NCBI RefSeq assembly: GCF_001439925.1 | Contig: NZ_LMBV01000002.1 | Location: 354,449 to 418,448 of the forward strand | Source of the DNA: Peribacillus muralis | Lineage (GTDB): Bacteria; Bacillota; Bacilli; Bacillales; DSM-1321 | Direction of reading: 5' to 3' | DNA length: 64,000 nucleotides | Shown: piece after piece, positions 35,173 through 44,516 of the stretch | How positions within the stretch are numbered: the stretch's first letter is position 1 | How the letters are laid out: each line of letters starts with the position of its first letter | Made by a program: the position numbers and the translations under genes | Notes under the pieces: model-generated | Told to the model about the DNA's origin: nothing | What the model saw: only the letters and a program-made list of their open reading frames with translations | Databases searched by the model: none

Positions 35173-35570
35173 CCTCAGGACGTATGTGCCAGGTGATAAA
35201 CACCGAATTTCGGATTCTATTCAATAAAGGGATCCGGAGTTCGGGTATAAAGAAATAGGTCGATTGAATATCAACATCCCTCCTTTAAATAGTCAAATAA
35301 AAAAACTTGAACCATTATTTGGAATATAACACAAAATAGGTAAAAAATAATCCTCAATTGGAATCATTTTACTACAATAATTCATCCGTCCATGGAATTA
35401 GATATGAAATCCTCCTCTTGTACGATTTTAGTTTTATGAATTAAAGTGAAAATACTTTTAAAAAAACAACATTCCCAGAAAATTTACAAAAACTTGCGGC
35501 ATCCCATAAAGGGGTGCTGTTTTTCTTATTATTTGGTAATAAACTGATAATATGAAAAAGGGAGGTGGGA
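35173..35570. other. Gap with traces of sigO-like leader sequence
   Basis: No gene can be supported. On the minus strand, TTTAAAGGAGGGAT (around 35279-35292) repeats the sigO ribosome-site region, followed only by a 17- or 18-codon frame. A third TTTCACTTTA (35442-35451, minus strand) with a TTG-TTTT block at the same spacing as the SigO-type promoters is also present. These may be remnants of a lost SigO-controlled gene. Confidence 0.35.
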
Positions 35571-36395
35571 ATGTTGAATGAAAAACAGCTGGAAGATATT
35601 CGAATCCTACAACACGAATGTGAACGGGAGGATTTCTCATTAAAGCTGAACTGGGAGACACTTCGGAGTCGAACTGGTGTGAATAAGAATGATTTTCTTC
35701 ATTATGATGAATCAAAACTTGTTGGCTTTCTTGGCCTTTACGATTTTGGAAATAAAGTGGAAATGTGCGGTATGGTACATCCTGATTTTAGGAGGCAAGG
35801 AATTTTCACGAAATTGGCTCAAGAGGCGATAGAAAGCGCCAGGAAACGGAAAGATAAGTTGCTTATCTTGAATTCGCCTGCTCAATCTTCTTCTGGAAAA
35901 CATTTCTTATCGCAGCTGCCGTGCAAACTTGCTTTTTCTGAATTTCAAATGAAATGGTCCGAGACCCCCCTGGTAGATTATGAGGATGTCGTCGTTCGCC
36001 CTTCACAGAGAGAGGATGAAGAAACGGAGGTTCAGCTGGATATTCATTGTTTCCAATTTACAGAAAAAGAAGCGAGGGAATATTATCAGCGCATCCTTTA
36101 CGAGAACACGTTGAAAACAATGATGATCGAAAAGGATGGCAGAGCAGTTGGGAAAATCCGTGTTGATCACTCAGGGGGGGAAGCGTGGATTTATGGTTTT
36201 TCCATTTTCCCGGAATTCCAGGGGAAAGGAATTGGCAAAAAGGTACTAAAAAAGGTCGTAACCGAACAATCGCAACACGGATATGATATTTTTCTCGAAG
36301 TCGAGGCGACTAATGAGCACGCTTTAAGACTCTATGAATCTTGCGGATTCAAAACGATCGAACGTCAGGACTATTATCAATACAAAGGGATGTAG
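35571..36395 (+). CDS. Tandem GNAT acetyltransferase
   Basis: A 274-residue protein with two GNAT domains. The first (about 1-135) has the CoA loop GMVHPDFRRQGIFTKLAQEAIE. The second (about 140-270) has FSIFPEFQGKGIGKKVLKKVV with the C-terminal NEHALRLYESCGFKTIERQDYYQY. Both pyrophosphate loops (R/Q-x-x-G-x-G/F) look usable, more clearly the second. The substrate is unknown. The ATG at 35571 follows GGGAGGTG; the GTG at 35565 is inside that site. Confidence 0.85.
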   Translation: MLNEKQLEDIRILQHECEREDFSLKLNWETLRSRTGVNKNDFLHYDESKLVGFLGLYDFGNKVEMCGMVHPDFRRQGIFTKLAQEAIESARKRKDKLLILNSPAQSSSGKHFLSQLPCKLAFSEFQMKWSETPLVDYEDVVVRPSQREDEETEVQLDIHCFQFTEKEAREYYQRILYENTLKTMMIEKDGRAVGKIRVDHSGGEAWIYGFSIFPEFQGKGIGKKVLKKVVTEQSQHGYDIFLEVEATNEHALRLYESCGFKTIERQDYYQYKGM

Positions 36396-36418
36396 GCATT
36401 GTTAGGGGGCAAGGATGG

Positions 36419-37018
36419 ATGTTGACTTTCTTCAATTATAACTGGCAGGTGCGAAGTGAGTGGTTCAAGTGGTGCCAATCCTTGCCGATTGAGGAGCTGA
36501 ATCGGCAACGCACAGGGGGGATGGACACTATATTGAGGACACTCGTCCATATCATTGATGTCGAATGCAGCTGGATCAGGGCCATACAAGGAAAGCCTGA
36601 TGTCCCGATCGATTTGGACGCTTATGATACGATCGATAAAGTGGTAGATTTATCGATCCGTTATCATTCTGAGGTTATGGACTATTTGAGCTCTCATGGA
36701 ATTGGTGATGAGCTTAGAATGATCCAGCCATCTTGGATGGAGGGAACATAAGAAAAAGGCAGGATATTGCGCCATCTGATCGCTCACGAGATTCACCATA
36801 TAGGCCAGCTATCCATCTGGTCGAGGGAGATGGGCATCGAACCGGTATCCGCCAGTTTAATAGACTTTTTAGGCTTATTTTGGGCTCTTCTCGTAAAAAA
36901 ACGAAACGATTTAGATTGCGAGACAACAAAGTATGTCAAAACAGCCTTATATATAGAACGGGTATTGCAATTTGCTTTACCCGTTTTATATGTTAATAGG
37001 AACTCCACAGGTTCTTGA
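36419..37018 (+). pseudogene. DinB-family protein, interrupted by an in-frame TAA
   Basis: The first part (MLTFFNYNWQVRSEWFKWCQSLPIEELNRQRTGGMDTILRTLVHIIDVECSWIRAI and on) is a DinB/YfiT-type four-helix metal-binding bundle, with the first His in LVHIIDVE. At 36749-36751 the frame meets TAA. The same frame then continues directly with EKGRILRHLIAHEIHHIGQLSIWSREMGIEPVSASLI, which is the conserved last helix with HEIHHIGQL. So one nonsense codon splits the gene without a frameshift. After SASLI the frame runs on through a terminator hairpin, so the original C-terminal stop is probably also lost. The ATG at 36419 has GGGGGCAAGG before it. Confidence 0.8.
36954..36987 (+). terminator. Terminator of the former dinB-like gene
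   Basis: AACGGGTA ... TACCCGTT stem followed by TTAT. The broken reading frame passes through it. Confidence 0.7.
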
Positions 37019-37292
37019 AGTAAGACTCAAAAAAGAACGATACGCTGTAGCATGCTGGTTCATTTGTATGGACCCGCTTTTTTATAAAGGAAACTTTCTT
37101 CCTAAGGTTTCAATGAGTTTCGATAATGATTTATCCATATTCCAAGGTAAATCGTACTATTGATACAGAAATGAAGCGGGAAAAAAACCCGTTTATTGAA
37201 AATGCATAATATTATGGTAAATTTAGCGACGATATCAATAAATTCATGTTATATTATTCTAGCATTTCATAAAAATAGAAGGGTTGTGAAGT

Positions 37293-40200
37293 ATGTCGTT
37301 CAAGATTCAAGTGAAAAAAATGCTCGCCCCGATTGTTGCTGTAGCTCTGATTGCAGCTCCAATATCCGTACCGGGAGAGGCATTTGCCAAAGAGGATTAT
37401 AAAAAACCGGCATCTAAACCATTTGTCATATCGGCTCCTGCCATTAGCTATGGAAAAGGCACCAAGGCAACTGTAACTGTCATACCGAAAAAAGGCAATA
37501 AAGGATACGAAAGCGTTGTCTTTCAGTTAATGAGTGGGACGAAGGTCATTTCACAGTCAGCCATTGAAACGGATATTAAATCGGCTCAAAAATTCTCTGC
37601 GTACTTCAACTCGTACAAAGCGGGTGATTGGGTTAAAGTATCGGTGGTTTCCAAGTATAACGGCAATACGAGTAACTTCGGCAACAGTTTGGCAACCTCC
37701 GTTTCAGATGCACCATTTGAATTAAGGATCATGGAAACGACGGATTTACACACGAATCTAATGAGCTATGATTATTATAAGGATGCCCCATCGGATGTGG
37801 TCGGTTTTTCCCGTACGGCAACTTTAATCAAACAAGCACGAAAAGAAGTGAAAAATAGTGTATTAGTGGATAATGGCGACCTTATTCAAGGCACACCACT
37901 AGGTACGTACAAAGCGAAGATAGCTCCATTGAAAAAAGGCGAGGTACACCCTGTCTATAAAGCGATGAACCTGCTTGATTATGATATGGCCACATTTGGC
38001 AATCACGAGTTCAACTATGGGTTATCTTATTTGGACGAAGCCATCAATGATGCGAACTTCCCTTATGTGAATGCTAATATTTATCAGAAAGATAAAGATA
38101 ATAATCCGAAAAATGACAAAAATAAGTATACGCCTTATAAAATCGTTTCCAAAAAGGTAAAAGATATCAATGGAAATGAAAAAACGGTAAAGATAGGCTA
38201 TATCGGATTTGCTCCGCCGCAAATCATGGATTGGGATAAAGTGAATCTTGAAGGTAAGGTCATTACTAAGGAGATCATCACGACTGCAAATAAATACGTA
38301 CCTGAAATGAAGAAAAAGGGCGCGGATGTCATCGTGGCGCTTACACATTCCGGTTTCAGTGGAGATACTAAGAATACCGAGGATGTCATCTATTCATTAA
38401 GTAAGGTATCCGGTATTGATGCGATCACGTTCTCGCATACACATAAAGTTTTTCCGGCAAAAGATGAAGCATCATTGGACAGCCTGTTTAAAGATAGCCA
38501 AGGTAAGGTCTTAAAAGGTGTGGATAATAATAAAGGGACCATAAATGGAGTACCGGCCGTTCAAGCAGGATATGGCGGCAGTAATCTAGGGATCATCGAT
38601 CTTGATATTCAGAATATTAAAGGAAAATGGAAGATCGTTCAATCGGGTTCATCAACTCGAGCAATCAACGACAAAGTTACAGGAAAAAAAGCGGCTGAAG
38701 ATGCATCTGTCGTCAAAGCCGTGAAGAAGGATCACGAAGGAACGATCAAGTATGTCAATACCCCGATTGGAACGACTACTGCTCCGATCCATAGCTACTT
38801 CGCCCTTGTGCAGGACGATCCGTCGGTACAAGTCGTGACGAGCGCCCAAAAATGGTATGTAGAGAAATACATTCAAAGCAATCGTCCTGAATACAAAGAC
38901 TTGCCGATTCTCTCTGTAGGAGCGCCGTTCAAAGCGGGCCGCAATGGAGTTGAAGAGTTCACCGAAATCAAACAAGGCGGTTTGACCATCCGTAGCGCCG
39001 GCGATTTATATTTATATGATAATACGTTGAAGGCAATCAAGGTCAAAGGATCCGTTGTAAAAGAATGGATCGAAATGTCAGCCGGAAAATATAATACAAT
39101 TGATCCTGCCAAGACCGAGGAGCAGGAATTGCTTAATGGAAAGTTTGCCGTTTATAATTTTGATGTGATCGACGGCGTTACGTATCAGATCGATGTCACC
39201 AAAGCTCCGCGCTATGATGAAAAAGGCACAAAAGTATCGGATTCAAGCAGGGTTGCCGATTTAAAATATAATGGCAAACCAGTTGATCCGAATCAGGACT
39301 TCATCGTCGTGACGAATAATTACCGTGCTTCGGGCGGAGGAAACTTCCCGGGAGTCAAGGGCAGTGAATATGTAGTGGACTCAGCGGATGAAAATCGCCA
39401 AATCTTGATGGATTACATTGCCCAAGAGGGCGAGATCAATCCAACCACTGATAAAAACTGGTCGATTGCCCCTATTTCAGGGAATGTGAATGTTACTTTC
39501 ACATCATCACCAAAGGGTGCGGACTACTTACATGAAGACAGCCCGATTACTTATACGGGTAAAAACGATGATAAAGGCTTTGGCATTTACAAATTCAATC
39601 TTGGAAAAGAAAACGTTAAGGTGCAATTGCTTGGGATCAATGATTTTCACGGCCAGCTTGACACGACCTCCGATTTTGGCGGCATCAAACAAGGGCGTGC
39701 CGATTATTTAGCAGCGCATCTAAAGCAGCGTAAGCTTGAAAACCCTGAACATACTCTTTTACTATCGGCAGGCGATGCTGTCGGCGCGAGTGCCCCTGTA
39801 TCTTCTTTGGTCCAGGACAAACCGACACTCCAGTTTTTGAATAATATGAAATTCGATGTCGGAACCGTCGGGAATCATGAATTCGACAAAGGGGTAGAAA
39901 CCCTGATGGCCCAAATCAATGGCGGAAAGTCGCCTACATCCGATGTGGTATTCGATAAATTGAATTTTCCATATGTAGTTGCCAATGTTGTATATAAAGA
40001 CACGAAAAAACCCATTTTGGACCCTTATGTTATAAAAAACGTCGGTGGAGTTGATATTGGCTTCATCGGTGTAGTCACTAATTCGACACCTCAAAAAGTC
40101 AGCCCTGATGGCATTAAAAATGTGGAGTTCATCGAACAGGCACCTGCCGTGAATAAGGCGGTTGCTGAATTGAAGGAAAAAGGCGTCAAATCGATCGTCA

Positions 40201-41108
40201 TCATCTCACATGACCCAGGCACTGAAAAAGACGGAGTCATCACAGGCGAAGTGGCTGATCTTGCTAAAGCCGTGGATGATGAAGTTGATGTGATCTTAGC
40301 TGGAGATAATCATGCAAAGGTCAACAACTATGTCGATAATAAATTGATTGTACAAGCCTATTCTTATGGTACTGCTTTCGAAGATGTTGATTTGGAAATC
40401 GATCCGACGACGAAGGAAATTGTCAAGAAGTCGGCTGAAATTGTGACGGTTACACAAGATACCATCTCAGCTGATGCAGGAACGACAAAGTTCATTAACG
40501 ACTATTTAGACATGTTCCCAGAGTTGAAGGCCCCAATTGGGACAACGGATGAGAAGATTTTAAGAACGAATGCCTATACACAGGAAACGGGACTTGGGAA
40601 TTTAATTGCCGATTCCATGAAGGCTGATTTGAACTCCGATTTTGCGTTCATGAATCCAGGTGGAATTCGTGCAGACATTCCGAAGGGTGAAGTAACTTTT
40701 TCCGATTTGGCGAAAATCCAGCCATTCGGCAATGTATTGGTTAAGCTTGAGTTAACCGGAGCGGAAGTGAAAACGTTGCTTCAACAGCAATGGATCGTGG
40801 AAGGAGCTCCAAAAACGTTACAAATATCAGGACTGAGCTATACAGCTGACTTCAGCAAACAAGTCTCGGAACGTGTTACGTCATTGAAGAAGGCCGACGG
40901 GACACCGATTAAGGATGACGAAACCTACACGGTGACCGTCAATGACTTCATGGCAAGCGGCGGCGATAACTACACCGTCCTGAAAGGAAAAGAGCGTGTA
41001 TTTGGTCACGCTGATCTAGAAGCTTTCGTTAACTATGTGAAAGAAACGTTCAAGGGCGGAAAGATCACAGCAGATATTGAGGGACGAATTACGAATATTA
41101 ATAAGTAA
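37293..41108 (+). CDS. yfkN: Secreted trifunctional nucleotide phosphoesterase (YfkN-like)
   Basis: A 1271-residue exported enzyme with two calcineurin-like nucleotidase halves. Signal peptide 1-32 ends GEAFA. Half one (about 145-720) is the 2',3'-cyclic-nucleotide phosphodiesterase/3'-nucleotidase type: IMETTDLHTNLMSYDYYKD, DNGDLIQG, GNHEFNYGL, ALTHSGF and SHTHKVFP. Half two (about 775-1270) is a UshA-like 5'-nucleotidase: LLGINDFHGQLD, SAGDAVGASAP, GNHEFDKGVE, ISHDPG and AGDNHAKV. A Gly-Gly-Asn nucleotide-binding region (FMASGGDNYTVL) is intact. The expected GHxH in half two reads G-D1005-N-H1007. B. subtilis YfkN is longer and has a sortase signal; none is visible here, so it may be released. 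Confidence 0.9.
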   Translation: MSFKIQVKKMLAPIVAVALIAAPISVPGEAFAKEDYKKPASKPFVISAPAISYGKGTKATVTVIPKKGNKGYESVVFQLMSGTKVISQSAIETDIKSAQKFSAYFNSYKAGDWVKVSVVSKYNGNTSNFGNSLATSVSDAPFELRIMETTDLHTNLMSYDYYKDAPSDVVGFSRTATLIKQARKEVKNSVLVDNGDLIQGTPLGTYKAKIAPLKKGEVHPVYKAMNLLDYDMATFGNHEFNYGLSYLDEAINDANFPYVNANIYQKDKDNNPKNDKNKYTPYKIVSKKVKDINGNEKTVKIGYIGFAPPQIMDWDKVNLEGKVITKEIITTANKYVPEMKKKGADVIVALTHSGFSGDTKNTEDVIYSLSKVSGIDAITFSHTHKVFPAKDEASLDSLFKDSQGKVLKGVDNNKGTINGVPAVQAGYGGSNLGIIDLDIQNIKGKWKIVQSGSSTRAINDKVTGKKAAEDASVVKAVKKDHEGTIKYVNTPIGTTTAPIHSYFALVQDDPSVQVVTSAQKWYVEKYIQSNRPEYKDLPILSVGAPFKAGRNGVEEFTEIKQGGLTIRSAGDLYLYDNTLKAIKVKGSVVKEWIEMSAGKYNTIDPAKTEEQELLNGKFAVYNFDVIDGVTYQIDVTKAPRYDEKGTKVSDSSRVADLKYNGKPVDPNQDFIVVTNNYRASGGGNFPGVKGSEYVVDSADENRQILMDYIAQEGEINPTTDKNWSIAPISGNVNVTFTSSPKGADYLHEDSPITYTGKNDDKGFGIYKFNLGKENVKVQLLGINDFHGQLDTTSDFGGIKQGRADYLAAHLKQRKLENPEHTLLLSAGDAVGASAPVSSLVQDKPTLQFLNNMKFDVGTVGNHEFDKGVETLMAQINGGKSPTSDVVFDKLNFPYVVANVVYKDTKKPILDPYVIKNVGGVDIGFIGVVTNSTPQKVSPDGIKNVEFIEQAPAVNKAVAELKEKGVKSIVIISHDPGTEKDGVITGEVADLAKAVDDEVDVILAGDNHAKVNNYVDNKLIVQAYSYGTAFEDVDLEIDPTTKEIVKKSAEIVTVTQDTISADAGTTKFINDYLDMFPELKAPIGTTDEKILRTNAYTQETGLGNLIADSMKADLNSDFAFMNPGGIRADIPKGEVTFSDLAKIQPFGNVLVKLELTGAEVKTLLQQQWIVEGAPKTLQISGLSYTADFSKQVSERVTSLKKADGTPIKDDETYTVTVNDFMASGGDNYTVLKGKERVFGHADLEAFVNYVKETFKGGKITADIEGRITNINK

Positions 41109-41138
41109 TTGAGATTACTCACGAAATCCTGATAAGAG

Positions 41139-41177
41139 AGGGCGTTCCGGCATACGTTGGGACGTCCTCTTTTTTGT
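41139..41177 (+). terminator. Terminator after yfkN
   Basis: Stem AGAGGGCGTTCC / GGGACGTCCTCTT with a 10-nt loop, followed by TTTTTG. Confidence 0.85.
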
Positions 41178-41290
41178 TTAGAGATTCCTTTAAAGCTCGA
41201 TACCCTTCTTGACTTGAGATAGAAAAAACAACTGAGTGTAACTTTTTTCCATAACGCTCGTCGGTACTAGTAAGAAAAGGAGGACTGGCG

Positions 41291-42157
41291 ATGAATTGTA
41301 AAAAAATGATGTGTATATTCAGCATATTCCTTTTGCTTGCGGCATGCAGCAGCATTGAAAATGAGGATTCAGTGTCCCAATCGGAAGATGAAAAAGCGAG
41401 CAGTAAAATGGACGTTTCCTTTTCCAGCAATAAGAAGCCGGAAGAAAAAGTCGCAGAAAAAGAAGAAAATACGGATGAAAGGAGGGTCATCCATCAAGCT
41501 CAGCTTGAATTGAAGGTAAAGAACCTGGAGAAGGTACAACTGAAAATTGAGGATAAGGCGGAGGAATACGGAGGGTATGTCATCGAATCCAATGTTTATC
41601 GGGAAAATGAAGAAAGGACGGAGGGAACGATAACGGTACGAGTGCCTGAAGACCGTTTTCATGACTTTCTTGCATTTAGCGAAAGTGAAGCCTTAAAAGT
41701 GGTCGGAAGAAATGTGACCGGACAGGATGTAACCGAGCAATATGTGGATCTAAAAGCAAGACTGAAGTCGAAGAGAACTGTAGAGGAAAGGCTGCTTGCT
41801 TTTATGCAGGAAGCTAAAAAGACAGAAGATCTGCTGAGAATATCATCCGATCTTGCCGCGGTTCAAGAAGAAATAGAGCAGCTTACCGGGCAAATAAAGT
41901 ACCTTGATAACCAGACCTCATATTCGACGATAACCATCACGATGACACAGGATATGATCATTGTGCCGGGCATTGATAATGGGGAATTGAATACATGGGA
42001 GCGAACGAAAAAACAGCTTGCAACGAGTGCGAATCTCTTGCTTAAAGCTGGTTCTGGAATCATCGTATTTATAATTGGAAACCTGCCTACCCTCATTATT
42101 TTAGGGATAGCGGGTCTGTTGGTCCACTGGGTGATGAGAAGAAGAAGGGAAAAGTAA
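41291..42157 (+). CDS. DUF4349 lipoprotein
   Basis: A 288-residue lipoprotein. The signal ends in the lipobox LLAAC (Cys near residue 19), followed by a charged linker. The DUF4349 domain occupies about 70-235 (RRVIHQAQLELKVKNLEKVQLKIEDKAEEYGGYVIESNVYREN...GTITVRVPEDRFHDFL...), with a coiled-coil part (KARLKSKRTVEERLLAFMQEAKKTEDLLRISSDLAAVQEEIEQLTGQIKYL). A C-terminal membrane helix (IIVFIIGNLPTLIILGIAGLLVHWVM) has a basic end. It is thus held at both ends in the membrane. Function unknown. RBS AAAGGAGG. Confidence 0.85.
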   Translation: MNCKKMMCIFSIFLLLAACSSIENEDSVSQSEDEKASSKMDVSFSSNKKPEEKVAEKEENTDERRVIHQAQLELKVKNLEKVQLKIEDKAEEYGGYVIESNVYRENEERTEGTITVRVPEDRFHDFLAFSESEALKVVGRNVTGQDVTEQYVDLKARLKSKRTVEERLLAFMQEAKKTEDLLRISSDLAAVQEEIEQLTGQIKYLDNQTSYSTITITMTQDMIIVPGIDNGELNTWERTKKQLATSANLLLKAGSGIIVFIIGNLPTLIILGIAGLLVHWVMRRRREK

Positions 42158-42165
42158 GCGTAACA

Positions 42166-42204
42166 AAAAAGAGAGTGCCCAAACTTGATAGGGCACTCTC
42201 ACTT
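42166..42204. terminator. Bidirectional terminator
   Basis: Stem GAGAGTGCCC / GGGCACTCTC with a 10-nt loop between the convergent DUF4349 and permease genes. Confidence 0.85.
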
Positions 42205-42207
42205 CAT

Positions 42208-43575
42208 TTATCTTTTTCGTTTATGCAAGCCTGTCACATAATACAAGACTACTAGCAGGATGATCCAAATCGGACCAACGATCAAAGCGATTCTGGTGTC
42301 TGCTGAAAAGCCGAGTACAACCATCACGAACACTAAAAAGGCTAGAGTGAGATAAGAAGTGAATGGGAAAAGAGGCATCTTGTAAGATAAACCTTGTTTT
42401 TCCCCCGGACTCATTTTCCGCCTTGACATGATCTGGGTGACAAGGATGGTACCCCAGGTCCAGAGTGCACCAAATGTAGCGACACTTGTAACGTAACTGA
42501 AAACTTTTTCTGCTTCCATATAGTTCAGGTAAACACCGAAAAGAAGTACGACAGCCGAAACGATAATGGCCACGCCAGGAACGCCCGATTTTGTTGTACG
42601 TTCGAAGCTTTTTGGTGATTCACCTTGCTGCGCTAAGTTAAATAACATCCTACCCGTACTGAAGATACCACTGTTACATGATGATAGCGCCGCAGTCAGA
42701 ACGACGAACTGAATGATTCCTGCTGCACCCGGTATTCCGATTTTGTCGAACATCATCACGAATGGACTGTCTTTACCATTCATTTGATCCCACGGAGTGA
42801 TCGAGAGAATGACGGTAAGAGCTAAAACGTAAAAAAGTAAAATGCGATAAAAAACGGTATCGATGGCTCTTTTTAAAGATTTTTCAGGGTTCTTTACTTC
42901 ACCCGCGGTCACTCCGAGCATTTCAATGCCGAGATAGGCGAACATGACCATTTGGAACGAAAGGATGACACCGGAGATTCCATTAGGGAAAAATCCGCCA
43001 TGTTCAACCAGGTTGCCGAATCCAACCGCGATCCCGCCATTTCCCAGTCCGAATAAGATCATTCCGAAGCCAAGGACGATCATAAGGATGATCGTAACGA
43101 TTTTCACTAGGGCAAACCAAAACTCCAATTCACCGTAAGCTTTTACAGCAAGAAAGTTAATTAAAGTCATGATGGCAAGTGCGGCTAACGCCCAAGCCCA
43201 TTGCGGTGTATCAGGGAACCAGAATTGCATATAAATGCCGACTGCCGTAATTTCGGCCATACAGGTGGCAATCCAGACGAACCAGTAATTCCATCCGGTG
43301 ATATATCCGGCAAGAGGGCCGACAAATTCGCTCGCATAGCGGCTGAAAGAGCCTGCGACAGGATTCTTTATCGCCATTTCCCCTAGTGCCCGCATGATTA
43401 GATAGATCATAAGCCCGCCAATAGCATACGATATGATTATGGCAGGACCGGCCAATTTAATCGCAGATGCCGAGCCGAGAAATAGACCGACACCAATGGC
43501 TGCGCCAAGAGACATTAAGGCTATATGTCTTTCTTCCAACCCTCTGTGCAGTTGAGATTCTTTGGAGTTTTGCAT
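42208..43575 (-). CDS. AAT-family amino acid permease
   Basis: A 455-residue, twelve-helix transporter. The N-terminal RGLEERHIALMSLGAAIGVGLFLGSASAIKLAGPAIIISYAIGGL carries the AAT signature. GEMAIKNPVAGSFSRYASEFVGPLAGYITGWNYWFVW and ITAVGIYMQFWFPDTPQWAWA follow it. The closest type from memory is the AapA/AlaP/YtnA group (alanine, D-serine, glycine), but the substrate is not settled. RBS AAAGGGG. Confidence 0.88.
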   Translation of the reverse strand: MQNSKESQLHRGLEERHIALMSLGAAIGVGLFLGSASAIKLAGPAIIISYAIGGLMIYLIMRALGEMAIKNPVAGSFSRYASEFVGPLAGYITGWNYWFVWIATCMAEITAVGIYMQFWFPDTPQWAWALAALAIMTLINFLAVKAYGELEFWFALVKIVTIILMIVLGFGMILFGLGNGGIAVGFGNLVEHGGFFPNGISGVILSFQMVMFAYLGIEMLGVTAGEVKNPEKSLKRAIDTVFYRILLFYVLALTVILSITPWDQMNGKDSPFVMMFDKIGIPGAAGIIQFVVLTAALSSCNSGIFSTGRMLFNLAQQGESPKSFERTTKSGVPGVAIIVSAVVLLFGVYLNYMEAEKVFSYVTSVATFGALWTWGTILVTQIMSRRKMSPGEKQGLSYKMPLFPFTSYLTLAFLVFVMVVLGFSADTRIALIVGPIWIILLVVLYYVTGLHKRKR

Positions 43576-43721
43576 ATTTTTCCCCTTTTCTATGTTGGAG
43601 TTTCATTTGCTCTACCTAGCATTTTATCACTAGTAGGGCCGCTAACATATCATTTATTGATTTTTCACATAATATTACAACTAAATAATATATTTTAATA
43701 GATAGATTGTAAAGAAAAATA

Positions 43722-43735
43722 TGAAAACGCTTACC
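43722..43735. promoter_or_regulatory. Candidate CcpA cre site
   Basis: TGAAAACGCTTACC matches the cre consensus at all but one base. It lies about 145 bp upstream of the permease start, in a gap (43576-43981) that otherwise contains only AT-rich sequence and the terminator of the next gene. Confidence 0.45.
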
Positions 43736-43969
43736 ATAGAAGAAACTCCCTAGATTATTACCTTATAAAATATACTAATAACCCTTTTAATTGTTATTTA
43801 AACAAAACTTAATTATGTGATTTTTCTAAATTTTTAGACTATGTTCCTTAAAAAAACGACCCATGTCGAATGCTTTGTCAAAAATGAGAGAATACAGCAA
43901 GTGAAGGGGTGCGGAATATAGGGGAATAGCCCGGGAAATATCGAAGCTTGTTGTGCTGTGGAATCGAAA

Positions 43970-43997
43970 AACCGTCAGCAGCTACTGACGGTTTTTT
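43970..43997 (-). terminator. Terminator of the YvlD-like gene
   Basis: Stem AAACCGTCAG / CTGACGGTTT with a 6-nt loop; the stop codon of the gene is within the stem. Confidence 0.8.
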
Positions 43998-44329
43998 GTA
44001 CTCTTTTTTATAAGCAGGCTTTGGATGAAACTCAATAACAAAGACCCGATTAAAGCTCCCCAAAAGGAATGGATGACAAATCCACTGACTACGTAGGAAG
44101 TGATTTGAAATGTGAAGGCATTGATGATGAACGAAAACAATCCGAACGTCAGGATGGTAATCGGCAAGGTAATAAGCTGTAAAATGGGCCGAACCAGCAA
44201 ATTCATGATCGATAATATAAAGACCGCGAGCAGCGCTGTTCCGTAAGATTTAATCGTAATGGAGTCGAGAAGCCAGTCAATAACGAGGAGTACCAACCCG
44301 TTGATAAGAAAACGCATGATTATATTCAT
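43982..44329 (-). CDS. Phage-holin-4-superfamily (YvlD-like) membrane protein
   Basis: A 115-residue protein with four membrane helices: MRFLINGLVLLVIDWLL, GTALLAVFILSIMNLLVRPILQLITLPITILTFGLFSFIINAFTFQI and FWGALIGSLLLSFIQSLLI. The NLLVRPILQLITLPITILTFGLFSFIINA segment is the signature of the YvlD/phage-holin-4-2 group; these are ordinary chromosomal proteins and not a sign of a prophage. The ATG at 44329 has GGAGGAG before it; the frame is open from 44365. Confidence 0.85.
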   Translation of the reverse strand: MNIIMRFLINGLVLLVIDWLLDSITIKSYGTALLAVFILSIMNLLVRPILQLITLPITILTFGLFSFIINAFTFQITSYVVSGFVIHSFWGALIGSLLLSFIQSLLIKKSTKNRQ

Positions 44330-44516
44330 GAAAACTCCTCCTGAAGTCTTTTTTCTACAAGTCATTATACTAAAATTCTGCCAATATCAGTTATATGTTT
44401 GCAGAATTGTCACAAAAAAATGAGGAGGTACGGAGCGTAAAAAAAGCAAAAGACTCCAGGAAAGGAGCCTACAGGGGTTCTATCAATCTATCGGAATCCC
44501 GGATTTCGCCTTCCAT

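Noticed and set aside
43982..44329. Prophage holin
   Set aside because: The phage-holin-4 name is a family label; the gene stands among ordinary chromosomal genes with no phage neighbours.
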